Source: Hedera helix (Eukaryota; Streptophyta; Magnoliopsida; Apiales; Araliaceae). From it: 64,000 nt of DNA. The stretch covers positions 39,180,998-39,244,997 of the forward strand of contig OX359267.1 in the NCBI GenBank assembly GCA_947179155.2, in the 5' to 3' direction. Positions 1 through 11,553 of the stretch are shown in pieces. The translations under genes and the position numbers were made by a program. The notes under the pieces were generated by a model. The model did no database searches. It saw only the letters and a program-made list of their open reading frames with translations, and had not been told where the DNA came from. Within the stretch, counting starts at the first letter, position 1; every line of letters begins with the position of its first letter.

Positions 1-18
1 TGTGCTATACCGTGTGCT
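1..18. repeat. Possible edge of an old Tekay-type LTR
   Basis: The 18 bases before the LARD-like LTR resemble the short degenerate repeats (TACCGTGTG type) near the end of the 4538-7350 LTR. They may be the left flank of the same old LTR that resumes at about 31517. The stretch is too short to be sure. Confidence 0.3.
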
Positions 19-1182
19 TGTGACGACCCCGAATCCGGGTCCCCCGAACCTCGGATCCGGTTCAACACGAGTACTACCTTTTCCTTATCGTTCATGACTT
101 ATAACAATATTATAATTGATATATAACCATTTAAGTACAATTTTATAACATCTCTTTCTATTCCAGAATCGCAATCTTTATACATTTTTAGTCTGTCTTA
201 ATATCATACCTGATACGACATTCTATTACAATCAATTTGAGTATTTAATACTCATATAACATACCAACTAGGTCTTATGCTACACAATCATTTACCTGTC
301 CAATTCGGACTGATATCTACAATGGAAGTAATATGTTTTCCTGTTCCATGTTCTTTACCGAGAACTTCAAGTAACTAGCCTTATCTGAAAATGTTGGTTT
401 AGGCAAGAGTGAGCACGACGGCTCAGCAAGTTCAACAGCTACACATAACACATTACATGCTTCACATAAAATCTGCAATTTATACTAACATCATGCTTTT
501 CATGCATTTTAGTTTATGACATACTGCTCATGCATATCATGCCTCACATTTAATATATGCTTCATGTCTAGCCTCTATCATGACATATAGTTCAATGCAG
601 AACAATTGTCTTAAATCAACTATTGCATATCAACAGTTCAAATCAACTTATTGCACAAAGGCACATTAAAACATCTTTGCACATAACCACGTATGACCAC
701 ATCACGGTTTAATAACAAACATATAAATTATGCACATAATGTAACACGTTCTGAAAAAATTGTCTGGTTTGCTTCTACCAGTTACGCTTATTTGCGTCTC
801 TCGTTCAACCTACAATTTATATAGGAAAATTGAAATAATCATTAGATATAATGACTATTACTTAGTCTTAACTTAAGACCTTAACTTCAAAGTATTAACT
901 CTTTAGTTGTCCGACAAATGAACCTATACGTTCCGGACAAAAACCCTAGCCCAAATCTAGTTGGACATGTCGGGTACACTTAACCAACTTACGCATTCAC
1001 TATACATGCTTCGTAAAACCCACTTTTAATAAGCTGTCTAAATTAGTCACAAATGGACTATTTAGATTGTTTTAATTCAATTAAACTTTCTTTTTTTACA
1101 TAACTTAATGATTCGGACATTTAATAATAAACCAAATATCTCAAAATATTATCTATCTTTGATAATATACAACTACCTTCAA

Positions 1183-1640
1183 ATATTATTAACCATTGAA
1201 TAATATTTTACTTGCTTATTAATATTATTAACCATTTAATAATATTTTAATCACTTATTAATATTATTAATCATTTAATAATATTTTAATCATATATTAA
1301 TATTATTAACCATTTAATAATATTTTAATCACTTATTAACATTATTAACCATTTAATAATATTTTAATCTCTTATTAATATTATTAATCATTTAATAATA
1401 TTTTATTCACTTATTAATATTATTAACTATTTAATAATATTTTAATCACATATTAGTATTATTAATCATTTAATAATATTTTAATCACTTATTAATATTA
1501 TTAACCATTTAATAATATTTTAATCACTTCTTAATATTATTAATCATTTAATAATATTTTAATCATTTATTAATGTCATTAATTATTTAATAGCCTTTTT
1601 AATCTTATACTAATGTTATTAATCATTTCATAACATTTTA
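1183..1640. repeat. Palindromic AT-rich tandem repeats in LARD-like LTR
   Basis: About ten imperfect copies of a unit near 40 bp. Each has TTAATATTATTAA followed a few bases later by TTAATAATATTTTAA, so each copy can fold on itself. The array decays toward its right end. The same array is in both LTRs of the younger element. Confidence 0.85.
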
Positions 1641-1938
1641 GTTACTTACATATTTAATCCTTTAACCATATTTTAATACTCTTCAAACCATACAAATAGT
1701 TAACTATTTAATAATGTTAACCTTAGTCTTTATTTTATACATTTAACTACCAATGAGTCACTAATAGACTTTATTTATATTACTTTAATATTCAAATACA
1801 TTTATTTTACAAGTTTATCTTAGGTTTTAAGTCCCTAACGACGTTTCGTTTAGACTTTTCATTAACCGACAAGTTAAACCGGAGTTTCCGACTTGATAAA
1901 ACTTTAAAATATCAAAATTTGGAATTTTTCACACTGTA

Positions 1939-2019
1939 CCAGCGCTGGCAGCGCTAGTCATAGTGTTAATTGAGAGCTGCCAGCGCTCAAAACAGAATGT
2001 CCGAGCGCTGGCGGCGCTC
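1939..2019. repeat. GC-rich inverted-repeat cluster in LARD-like LTR
   Basis: It contains the perfect palindrome CCAGCGCTGG (1939-1948) and a six-base stem GAGCGC/GCGCTC around a five-base loop (2003-2019). At the same LTR position the younger copies have different GC-rich palindromes (11516-11553). Confidence 0.7.
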
Positions 2020-3243
2020 ATTTTGGCTGTCTGGACCTCCTTTACTCAAATTGCCATAACTTTTTCATACGGAACTATTTTTGAGTGATTCTTGAGTCTA
2101 AATTGTGTAGAATTTCAAGATCTACAACTTTTGTTTGCATTCCATTTCCATATTCCGAGTGAAAGGGGTCGAAAAATGGTGATTACAGTCAGAATGAACC
2201 ATAGGTTCATCATTCTTTGAGCCGATTGGTAAAACATGACACCTCAAGTATTAATTTGCTAAGATAACATGTTCTATCACCCAATACAACTTCATAACAT
2301 ACAAATAACCAAATCATAAACCTACTTATGTAAATTTTATGACTTTTACTCAAGAACACGAGCAACACGAAGAACATAGTTTATATAAAAATCCATTGGA
2401 GTTCACCTAGACTCCATTTCTCATTTTGTCCCAACATAGTTAATATAAAACTTGTAGATTTAGGGTATACACCCATAGATTTATAAATCACCCAACCAAC
2501 TCTAGGTTTTAAATCAACTTAATAAACCTAAATGAAAGACAAGGTTAACCAAGCTTAAGTTTTAGAAAACTTTTGAACCTTTGGTTGATGATCTTCTTTG
2601 CTAGAAACTTTACCAAATTTGGATGATTCACTTTCATAGCTAGAAAGCTTCACCATGAGGAGGCCTTCATCATTAAACCTTGCTTCTTCTTCATCCAATC
2701 ATCCAAGCATCAAGAATCTTGCTTCTCTCTTTTCTCTCTAGCTCTCCTCTCTTCTACTTGGAGAAATGAAGAAGAAAAGAAACAAATGAAATGATCTAAG
2801 TCTCCTTCACTCTCACTCTCTCTATCTATTGTAGAGACTAAACCCAATGTGGTTTAATTTTGCTAGCAACTAACCTTAGGTTAGTTCTTATCTCATTTAA
2901 CATTGGCTTTGACCACACCTTTTCCCATCACTTAACCAACATATGGTTAAATCTCTACATTATACATATATATTATATATCTATACACTTTGACTAACAT
3001 TACTTGCAACCATCAAAACTTGGCTTGATTTAAGGGAATGGACTTGGTTGATTGACTAAAATGTGACATCTATCAAGCTTGAGTCTAGGCTTCCTTTTGA
3101 GTGTAAATAAAGCAACAAGCAAGCAAAATCTACACTCTTTTCACCAAGTGGACCCCAAAATTCAGAATTTGCTCTAATATTACACCAATTTGGCTTTATT
3201 TTTATATCATATATCATTATATAAGTATTCATATATATATACA

Positions 3244-3247
<4 letters not shown>

Positions 3248-3303
<56 letters not shown>
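3248..3303. repeat. (AT)n microsatellite
   Basis: An uninterrupted AT dinucleotide tract of roughly 56 bp at the position in the LTR where the younger copies also carry (AT)n. Confidence 0.95.
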
Positions 3304-3306
<3 letters not shown>

Positions 3307-4537
3307 ACCACAACTTTGACTACCATTTGGGCTCCACATTGGACTCTAGGATTTAATATATTGGGCTCATCCAATTAATTGGTTTGGGCTCAATTTAATT
3401 ACTACATTGGGCTAACATTAACTAACACATGCTACATTTAATTAAATTAAGCATTGGGCTAGTTTTAAATATAACTTAAACCATCACTAAATTAAATATA
3501 TTAACTACTAGGTTAATTTATTTAACTTAGTTTAATACATCAATTGGACTTATAATATAATTCAATTAGACTTATCTTTAATTATCCTACCACATTGGGT
3601 TACATAATTAACTCACCCATAGTTAATTCTCAACACTACCTTCCTTCCTCTATCAATTAACCAATGTTTGGTTAATTCTCTCTCTTGTCTACCAACTAGG
3701 ATTATTCAATTAACCCTCCATTAGTTAATTCTCTACACTAAATCAATACTTGAAAAATATTCTCCCAACACATTGACCTTCATTTGACTTTAATATGTTT
3801 AGGCTACATGGATTATTTTGTATTGGACTCTCTTATTTAATTACTTGGGCTACCCAACACAACTCACATATCATATATAACTTGGGCTTGATAATTAATT
3901 TAATTGGACTTCCACACTATTATATACCATACTTTCCAATATTATTTAATTAGACTTATATTAATTATCTCTCGGACTATATCATAACATAACATTTGGG
4001 CTTATTATTTAATTACCCACCTTCATGCAAGTATTCCCATATTGGGCTTGTATTAAATCCATTAATGGACTCTATATAAAAACTAAATAATTAAGTTAAT
4101 TACTTAATTAATTATCTTCTTAATATTGTCATTCTAGTCAATATTCCACTTCTCTACTTGCTAATCTTAGCTTTAATTCATGACTCATATAATTAACTCA
4201 ATTAATTATATTACATGACTTTCCTTTTTAATCCATACTTAAACTAATTTTTATTAGTTTTATTGAGTATCTAATTTACTCATCTTTTTGTTTGGCTAAC
4301 AAACACAACTCTAGGAATATATAACTATGTATATATATATCCTTATAATCATCTTCACTTCTCAAATGAATTTATTTTCTTAGTAAATTCTCTATATGCA
4401 TCATTACAATATTCTCACATTTAATTTTTAACAAATAAATTATGTTAAAAAAAATGTTCCCCCAAATTCTACACATCTCACTTCTTAAACTCTAGGTTTT
4501 AAACCATAACCTTTAATTGATTATTTAAAATCTTATT

Positions 4538-7350
4538 TGTGACGCCCCCAAATCTGGGCCCACACAGCCCAAACTTGAGTCGTCAAAATACTACAACAAA
4601 ATTATTACAACAAAGCACAACGTACAACAATACAGTGTATAATAATACACAACTAAGTCTTCACTATTATTGCCACACTATTTTACAAAACGTGAAGACT
4701 ATGATAACTATTCCTCGAACCCTCACTCCATTCCCCGGCTAGACCCTGTTATGTTTTCATCTCCTGTTGAAAAACAATGGAACAAAAGAAAGGGTGAGCT
4801 CAAATAGCCCAGTAAAGAATATCATGACTAAGATAATGACGAATAAATTATCATTAGTCTTCAACAGTTGAGTTCTTGATAGAATACAATAGACTACAAG
4901 GTTTATATCAAAAACTGCAGTTAAATTCTTAAACAATGTTCAGATCAATAATAGCAGCGGAATGAGCAATCTATTAGAAGAATAATGCAGACTATAATGT
5001 CCACTCGCTTCTCTTTTTCGTAAAAACATCATCAACTTTTATCATCTGAAATACCATTAGTCATGATAATATAAATTCACAGTTCCTGATCATAATCATG
5101 CACATCAACAGTTCATCTTTGCACTACAGGCCAAAGACATTCAATATAACACCAACGGTTATGATTATACCAGATTCAGCCTTTGGTCATAATCATACCA
5201 AACAACAGTTCATCTTTGCACTACGGGCCAAAGAGAACATTCACCACGTGCCATAAAAGACACCGAACAGATGTATCGCCTTTAACCTATTATATCGCCT
5301 TTAACCTATCATCTGTTCAACAAATATATCACATCTGTGCCCCCGGCCACAGATATTCACAACAGCTTGATTTTTGGATGATTAGAATGATATAAATGAT
5401 GAACAGAAGAAATAGGATAACAATAAGTATCGGAAGTTTACTTTGTACAGATTCAAATAATGTCCAAATTGTCAACATGATGTGGAGTGAAATTCAAGAT
5501 CCACAGTTCAGAATAACGGTTACAATTCAATAGAAAGGTTCCCATAAATAGGAAGGTTCAGTTGAAATAATGAAGTTCAACTATTATGGAACATATAATA
5601 TTTTCAGGAATTATAGAAGCAATAGTTCCATAATAAATTTCGATTTAGGAGTATGAAAGAAAATAATATCCCTTACCGTAGCAGGTTTGATTAACAAAAG
5701 GTGAAGGAAATTAATACAAGGGTTATTCACCAACAGGCGGCAATCCGCTCCGTAAGGTTATTCCCACAATTTAATAGAATTTGAGTACAAAGAGTTATTC
5801 ACCAAACAGGCGGCAATCCGCTCCGTAAGGTTATTCTCAGAGATTAATAATGAATGAATACGAAAGGTTATTCACCAACAGGCGGCAATCCGCTCCGTAA
5901 GGTTATTCCCACAATTTAATAGAATTTGAGTACAAAGAGTTATTCACCAAACAGGCGGCAATCCGCTCCGTAAGGTTATTCTCAGAGATTAATAATGAAT
6001 GAATACGAAAGGTTATTCACCAACAGGCGGCAATCCGCTCCGTAAGGTTATTCCCACAATTTAATACATGGAAATAAAAGGCACGTCTTATGAGTAAGGA
6101 AGAAACAATATTATTATCGAGAATCAAATAATGATAATCCCTTACCATAGTACGTTTGAATAATGGAAGATGAAAAAGATGGTATCCCTTACCGTAACAC
6201 GTGACTGGATATTGATTTAAATGAGGTTGATTAACTTGAACAGTACACGTATACTTATAGATCTTCACAAATACTCAAGATGACTTAAGCACACTTAGAG
6301 AGAACTTTCACAAGAAGTATTTAGAGAGAGAAAGAAAGAACAAGTAAGGAAGTTTATGAAAAATCCTTAAGTTAAGGCTTCTATTTATAGCCAAAAATCT
6401 TATCATTCATTTAATCTAAACCATTCATTTTAAGATCACCTTTTAATCTACACCATCCATTTCAAATATTATATTATCTTTAATCTACACCATTCATTTC
6501 ATATCACCTAATAATCACCTAACTTTATATTATAAACAAATAACTTTATCAATTCAATTATTATGACTAATTGTTATAAATACAGTATAGTTAGCTCTTA
6601 GATATCAAGTCAATAAATTAATGAAATACAACTGTTTAAATAACATCATAATAGAGATAACAATAATGTAAAATAAAGCATACGTTACTGTGTAATGAAA
6701 ATTATTGATTCAATAATGTGAATTACTGTGCATATGTTACTGTGACAATTATTAGGTTCAATAATTTTAAAAACAGTGCAACAACAATTATTGACTCAAT
6801 GATATAAAATACAGTGTAATGACAATTATTAAATCAATAATGCAAAATACTGTGTAACAACAATTATTGAATTGATAATATAAAATATTATGCAGTGACA
6901 ATTATCGATGAAATGATGCGTAACAGTTACGGTGTCAATTATCAGACCAATAATATGAGACACTATGCAATACCGTGTGTTACTGTAGAGTACCGTGTAC
7001 TACAGAAAATACCATAAACTACCGTATGCTACTATTCTTTTATCACCGGTATTTTAACAGTTCCGTTGACTATTTTTATTTAAAAAGGTTACTTCTGTCG
7101 TTTTTTATATCCGACAAATATTCCGTTGTGGGGTCCTTCAATAATTTATTATTTCGGCGCCGTCGTACGGCACGAATATTCCCCGACCAAACGAATATTC
7201 CCCGACAAAGCGAATATTGTCCGACAAAATAAAATTTGCACATAACATCCTTAACTTTCAATTTTGTTAATTTAACCACTTACTGTTTCAAAAAAATATA
7301 TATATGAAGAAAAATTAAATTTTGTATTTCATAAAATTCGGGGTCTTACA
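4538..7350 (-). repeat. 3' LTR of the Tekay-like element
   Basis: 2813 bp beginning TGTGACGCCC and ending GGGGTCTTACA in plus orientation. It is the 3' LTR because the PPT abuts its right edge. It contains a higher-order tandem repeat (5722-6060) and, at about 6600-7020, many degenerate repeats mixing ACTGTGT with AATTATTG/CAATAAT. The small frames inside are duplicated in the other LTR and look like chance. Confidence 0.95.
5722..6060. repeat. Higher-order tandem repeat in Tekay-like LTR
   Basis: Five copies of a unit with core GGCGGCAATCCGCTCCG at about 5736, 5809, 5881, 5954 and 6026. Two unit types of about 72-73 bp alternate, making a repeat of about 145 bp. GCGG/CCGC around CAAT can form a small hairpin. 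The other LTR has the same five copies at about 28144-28482. Confidence 0.92.
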
Positions 7351-8494
7351 ACCTCCCCTCCTTATGAAATTTCGTCCCCGAAATTGACGTACCTGACATA
7401 TCGAAGAGGTAAGGATACTTAGATTTCATCTCAGATTCTAGCTCCCAGGTCATTTCCTCAGTATCTTGGTTCCTCCATAAAACCTTAACTTGAGGTATAA
7501 CCTTTGAGCGTAGGATCTGCTCCTTCTTATCCAGGATCTTAACAGGAACCTCCTCGTATGTTAAATCTTCTGCTATAACGTCTGGTTCTAACTCAATGAC
7601 GTGGTTTGGGTCCTTCACATATTTACGTAACATAGATATGTGAAAAACGTTATGGATGCGAGACATACTTGGTGGTAGGGCTAGTCTGTAGGCTACGGTT
7701 CCTATTCGATCGAGGATTTCAAATGGGCCAATAAATCGAGGGTTGAGCTTTCCTCTTTTTCCGAATCTCGTAACCCCTTTCCATGGAGAAACACGTAAGA
7801 ATACATGATCTCCGACGTTGAAACTTTCGTCTCTCCGATGAAGATCAGCATAACTCTTTTGTCGTTCTTGTGCGGTCTGTATTCGTTGTCGGATCATTTG
7901 GATCTTTTCGGTCGTCAAGCGTACCAACTCGGGTCCCAACAATTTTGCTTCTCCTACCTCATTCCAACATATTGGGGAGCGACACTTCCTTCCATACAAA
8001 GCCTCGAATGGAGTCATGCCTATGCTTGCTTGGTAACTGTTGTTGTAAGAAAATTCCACCAATGGCAAGTACTTATCCCAACTTCCTTTGAAGTCTAATA
8101 CACAAAGTCTCAAAAGATCTTCGAGGGTCTGGATCGTCCTTTCCGATTGTCCGTCCGTTTGAGGATGGTATGCAGAACTAAAACGTAGTTCAGTGCCCAT
8201 AGCTTTTTGTAGACTGATCCAAAAGCGTGAAGTGAATCTAGGATCTCGATCAGAAACTATGGAAACTGGCATGCCATGCAATCTCACGATCTCATTTATG
8301 TAGATACCGGCAAGACGTTCAAGTGAAAAGTTTTCTCGTATAGGCAAGAAATGAGCAGATTTGGTCAATCTATCTACGATCACCCAAATTGCATCTAAGC
8401 CTTGAGAAACTTTTGGAAGACCCGTCACGAAGTCCATATTGATGTGTTCCCACTTCCATTCGGGAACTTCAAGTGATTGTAATGGACCTTTAGG
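7346..8494 (-). CDS. Integrase core and chromodomain-like tail of Tekay-like gag-pol (3' part)
   Basis: This is the C-terminal 382 codons of the polyprotein, cut from the rest by the solo LTR at 8495-8499. The first residues lie upstream of the first Met. It holds the retroviral integrase catalytic core: the first Asp in MDFVTGLP, the second in IVSDRDPRF, and the Glu in the region after HPQTDGQSERTIQTLEDL. A GPFEILDRIG block and a tail with VKVLWRNQDTEEMTWE follow, the latter like the chromodomain of plant chromoviruses. No stop interrupts it. The stop codon TAA lies in the first bases of the 3' LTR, so the PPT is translated. Across the target duplication the frame stays in phase with 23264-26761. 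Integrase inserts the cDNA, and the tail in this group is thought to guide insertion toward heterochromatin. Confidence 0.92.
   Translation of the reverse strand, partial: PKGPLQSLEVPEWKWEHINMDFVTGLPKVSQGLDAIWVIVDRLTKSAHFLPIRENFSLERLAGIYINEIVRLHGMPVSIVSDRDPRFTSRFWISLQKAMGTELRFSSAYHPQTDGQSERTIQTLEDLLRLCVLDFKGSWDKYLPLVEFSYNNSYQASIGMTPFEALYGRKCRSPICWNEVGEAKLLGPELVRLTTEKIQMIRQRIQTAQERQKSYADLHRRDESFNVGDHVFLRVSPWKGVTRFGKRGKLNPRFIGPFEILDRIGTVAYRLALPPSMSRIHNVFHISMLRKYVKDPNHVIELEPDVIAEDLTYEEVPVKILDKKEQILRSKVIPQVKVLWRNQDTEEMTWELESEMKSKYPYLFDMSGTSISGTKFHKEGRL
7351..7363 (-). other. Polypurine tract of the Tekay-like element
   Basis: On the minus strand AAGGAGGGGAGGT directly precedes the 3' LTR start TGTAAGACCCC. 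It is the expected primer for plus-strand DNA synthesis, and it lies within the last pol codons. Confidence 0.88.
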
Positions 8495-8499
8495 AACTT

Positions 8500-9870
8500 T
8501 GTGAGGATCCGAATTTCCAGTATTTCTTTAATAATATTAAATGAGAATTTAATTGATAAAATCATCAAGATTGTTAAGTTAATTACTGTTTTATGTGATT
8601 TAATGTATGAGATGAGATTTTATTTAGTAAATTAAATATTTGCAGAGATTATGATGAATAGTATTGAATTAAAGTAATTAAAAAAAAAAAAAAAGTAAAT
8701 AAATTGTTTTAAAACAATTTATTAAGAATAAGAGAAATTTGAGGAAAATGTACAATAAATTGTACAATTAAATTATTATGGAAGTGTAGAAATTATGTTT
8801 CAAATGAGGTTATATGGAAATGTAAGAAATATGAATTATATATGTATATATGTGTTCATGTTTAATTGTTATAATTATAAATGTTATTAATTATGAAAAT
8901 TAAAGGGATTAATAATTAAATTAATCCAAATTTAAATAAAAAGTGAATGAGAGAGTTGGTAAAAATTGTAATGATTGATTTTAGAGTTTATCAAGAATTT
9001 TCGAAGAAATTTAGGAAATTAATTGAGAAGGAAAGGTAATTATATAAATTATATAATAATAAATTATATAATTTATATAAGGAAATTAAAATAAGGTATG
9101 AAGATAATAATAATTATATAAATTATATAAGAATAATTATGTAATTTATATAAGGCGATTAAATGGAATAAAGTTGGAGGAAATTAAGAAATTATTTAAA
9201 AGGAGAATGTAATTATATAAATTATATAATTATATAATTTATATATAAAGAAATTAATATGAATATTAAAGAAATTGAATAATAAATAAGAAAAAGGAAT
9301 GTTTTAAGTTATTAAAAATTATATTTATGTATAATGGAATTATTATGACTTTTATGAAAGATAATATTTCGGAAATGTGAACATGTTAATGTAACATGTT
9401 GTTCAAGTAACGAAGTGAAAAATTATGAAAAATAATTTTTATATGTCCTATGAATTATTTTATGATTTTTGGAGATGTAAATTACCTCAAATAATTACAT
9501 GCATGTCGTTATGCGTGTACAAAAATTGTCAAGTAAAATATCCAAAAGAGGAATTAATATTATTCGTAAATCATGTTATGAGTTTTAGTAAATTAAAATA
9601 AATATTTTATATACATTATATAAAATATTTATTACACGATATAACTACGTAATGTATTAAAATTTTAATTTTTGCATGAGAATTATCCGGAAACTTGCAA
9701 GTTGGTTGGCGTGAGAGAGAGAGAGAGGCGGTGGAATTGTGTGTTTGGTTTAAATTTGGTTAAATTGTTTTGTTATAAAAAAGGCAAGAAAAAGGAAAAG
9801 AAAAGAAGAGAGAGGAAAAGAAAAATAAGAACAAAGCTTTCTCCTTTGGTTCACTTTCTTCCACCGTAGC
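8500..9870 (+). mobile_element. Solo LTR, left part
   Basis: It begins TGTGAGGATCC after the 5-bp duplication AACTT (8495-8499) and is broken at 9870 by the LARD-like element. It is AT-rich with many ATATAA/TTATAT stretches and no convincing coding sequence. With 21207-23263 it forms a 3428-bp unit with TG..CA ends and no internal domain, which is how a solo LTR left by LTR-LTR recombination looks. Plus orientation is inferred from the CTTGCTGAGCC motif, which is reversed relative to the LARD-like LTRs. Confidence 0.82.
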
Positions 9871-10807
9871 TGTGACGACCCCGAATCCGGGTCCCCCGAA
9901 CCTCGAACTCGGTTCATCACATGTACTACCTTTTCCTTATTGTTCATGAATTACAACAATATTATAATTGCTAAATAATCATTTATTTACAATTTTACAA
10001 CATCTCTTTCTATTCCAGAATCGAAATCTTTATACATTCCTAGTATGTCTCAATATCATACATGATACGACATTCTATTACAATCAAATTGAGTATTTAA
10101 TACTCATATAATATACCAACTAAGTATTATACTACATAATCATTTACCTGTCCAATTCGGACTGATATCTACAATAGACATTTAGATCTTTAGTGAAAAT
10201 AATATGCTTTCCTGTTCTTTGATCTTTATCGAGAACTTCAACTAACTTGCACTATCTGAAAATATTTGTTTTAAGCAAGAGTGAGCACGACGGCTCAGCA
10301 AGTTTAACAGTTACACATAACACATTTCATGCTTCACATATAATACATTCACTGCCATTTATACTTACGTCATGTTTTTCATTCATTTCAGTCTATGTCA
10401 TACTGCTCATGCATCACATATAACATCTAGCATTTCATGCTTCATACTTACACATATTTTACATGTAGACATGCATCATACTTTTCACATATCACATTTA
10501 CCATCAATATATTTTCATGTTAATAATTTAACATCACATTATAGCATGTTAAAGCACATAGGAGCAAGTTCTGAAAAACTTGTCTGGTCGCTTCTACCAT
10601 TTACGCCTATTTGCGTCATTTGCTCAACCTACAATTTATATAACAAATTGACATAATCATTAGCTACCAGGACTTTTAATTAGTCTTAACTTAAGACCTT
10701 AACTTCAAATTATTAACTCTTTAGTTGTCCGATAAACGAACCCTTAAGTTCCGGACAAAAATCCTAGCCCAACAAACCTAGTTGGACATGTCGGTAAACT
10801 TAACCAA

Positions 10808-11210
10808 CTTATTAATATTATTAATTATTTAATAATATTTTAATTCCTTATTAATATTATTAACCATTTAATAATATTTTAATCACTTGTTAATATTATT
10901 AACCATTTAATAATATTTTACTTACTTATTAATATTATTAATCATTTAATAATATTTTAATCACTTATTAATATTATTAATCATTTAATAATATTTTAAT
11001 CACATATTAATATTATTAACCATTTAATAATATTTTAATCACATATTAATATTATTAACCATTTAATAATATTTTAATCACTCATTAATATTATTAACCA
11101 TTTAATAATATTTTAATCATTCATTAATATTATTAATAATTTAATAATATTTTAATCACTCACTAATATTATTAACCATGTAATGATATTTTAATCATTT
11201 ACAAATGGTA
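10808..11210. repeat. Palindromic AT-rich tandem array (3' LTR)
   Basis: Nine to eleven units of about 40 bp pairing TTAATATTATTAA with TTAATAATATTTTAA. It is homologous to 1183-1640. Confidence 0.9.
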
Positions 11211-11437
11211 TTCATCGTTCAATAACTTTTTAATCATATACTAATATTATTGATCATTTAATAATATTTTAATAATCTTCAAATAATACCAATAGTTAAC
11301 TTTTTAATTGTGTTAACTTTAGTCTTTATTTTAAACATTTAGTTACCAATTAATCATTAATGGATTTCATATATATTGGTTTAATAACCAAACACATTCA
11401 TTTTACACTTATTTCAACTTAATTTTTCAAAGAAAAC

Positions 11438-11553
11438 TCGACCCGGACCGACCCGACCCGACCCGGACCGACCCGACCCGACCCGGAGCACCAAAAATCT
11501 GCTTAGCAGATTGTTCTGACGCAGCTGCGTCAGTCCTGACGCGGCTGCGTCAG
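11438..11553. repeat. GACCC repeats followed by two GC-rich palindromes
   Basis: A run of GACCC/GGACC pentamers (11438-11486) is followed by TCTGCTTAGCAGA (11499-11511), the perfect 18-bp palindrome CTGACGCAGCTGCGTCAG (11516-11533) and a one-mismatch copy (11536-11553). All are duplicated in the other LTR at about 18203-18318. Confidence 0.9.

Larger units (their letters stand above)
19..4537 (-). mobile_element. LARD-like LTR (older copy), interrupted at its right end
   Basis: It begins TGTGACGACCCC like the LTRs at 9871 and 16636. It aligns with them over its length: the same CTCAGCAAGTT block near 420, the same palindromic AT-rich tandem repeats, the same (AT)n tract, and the same TTGGGCT- and GGTTAATTCTC-rich tail. 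The LTR is cut at 4537 by the Tekay element (TTATT duplicated) and finishes at 29780-29810, giving about 4550 bp against 4566-4570 for the younger family copies. No reading frame of note is present. It is clearly more diverged than the pair at 9871-21201, so it is an older copy. Orientation is inferred from the family PBS and PPT. Confidence 0.85.

Noticed and set aside
3056..3378. Tyr/Ile-repeat frames on both strands
   Set aside because: They are translations of the (AT)n microsatellite.
5722..6060. Regular repeats that could suggest a CRISPR array
   Set aside because: Units are long, spacers are not unique, and the array lies in a plant LTR. It is an ordinary higher-order tandem repeat.
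10372..10656. 94-codon frame, almost identical to one at 17137-17421
   Set aside because: It lies inside the LARD-like LTRs and is duplicated only because the LTRs are copies. The peptide is His/Ser-rich, of no known family, and antisense to the element.
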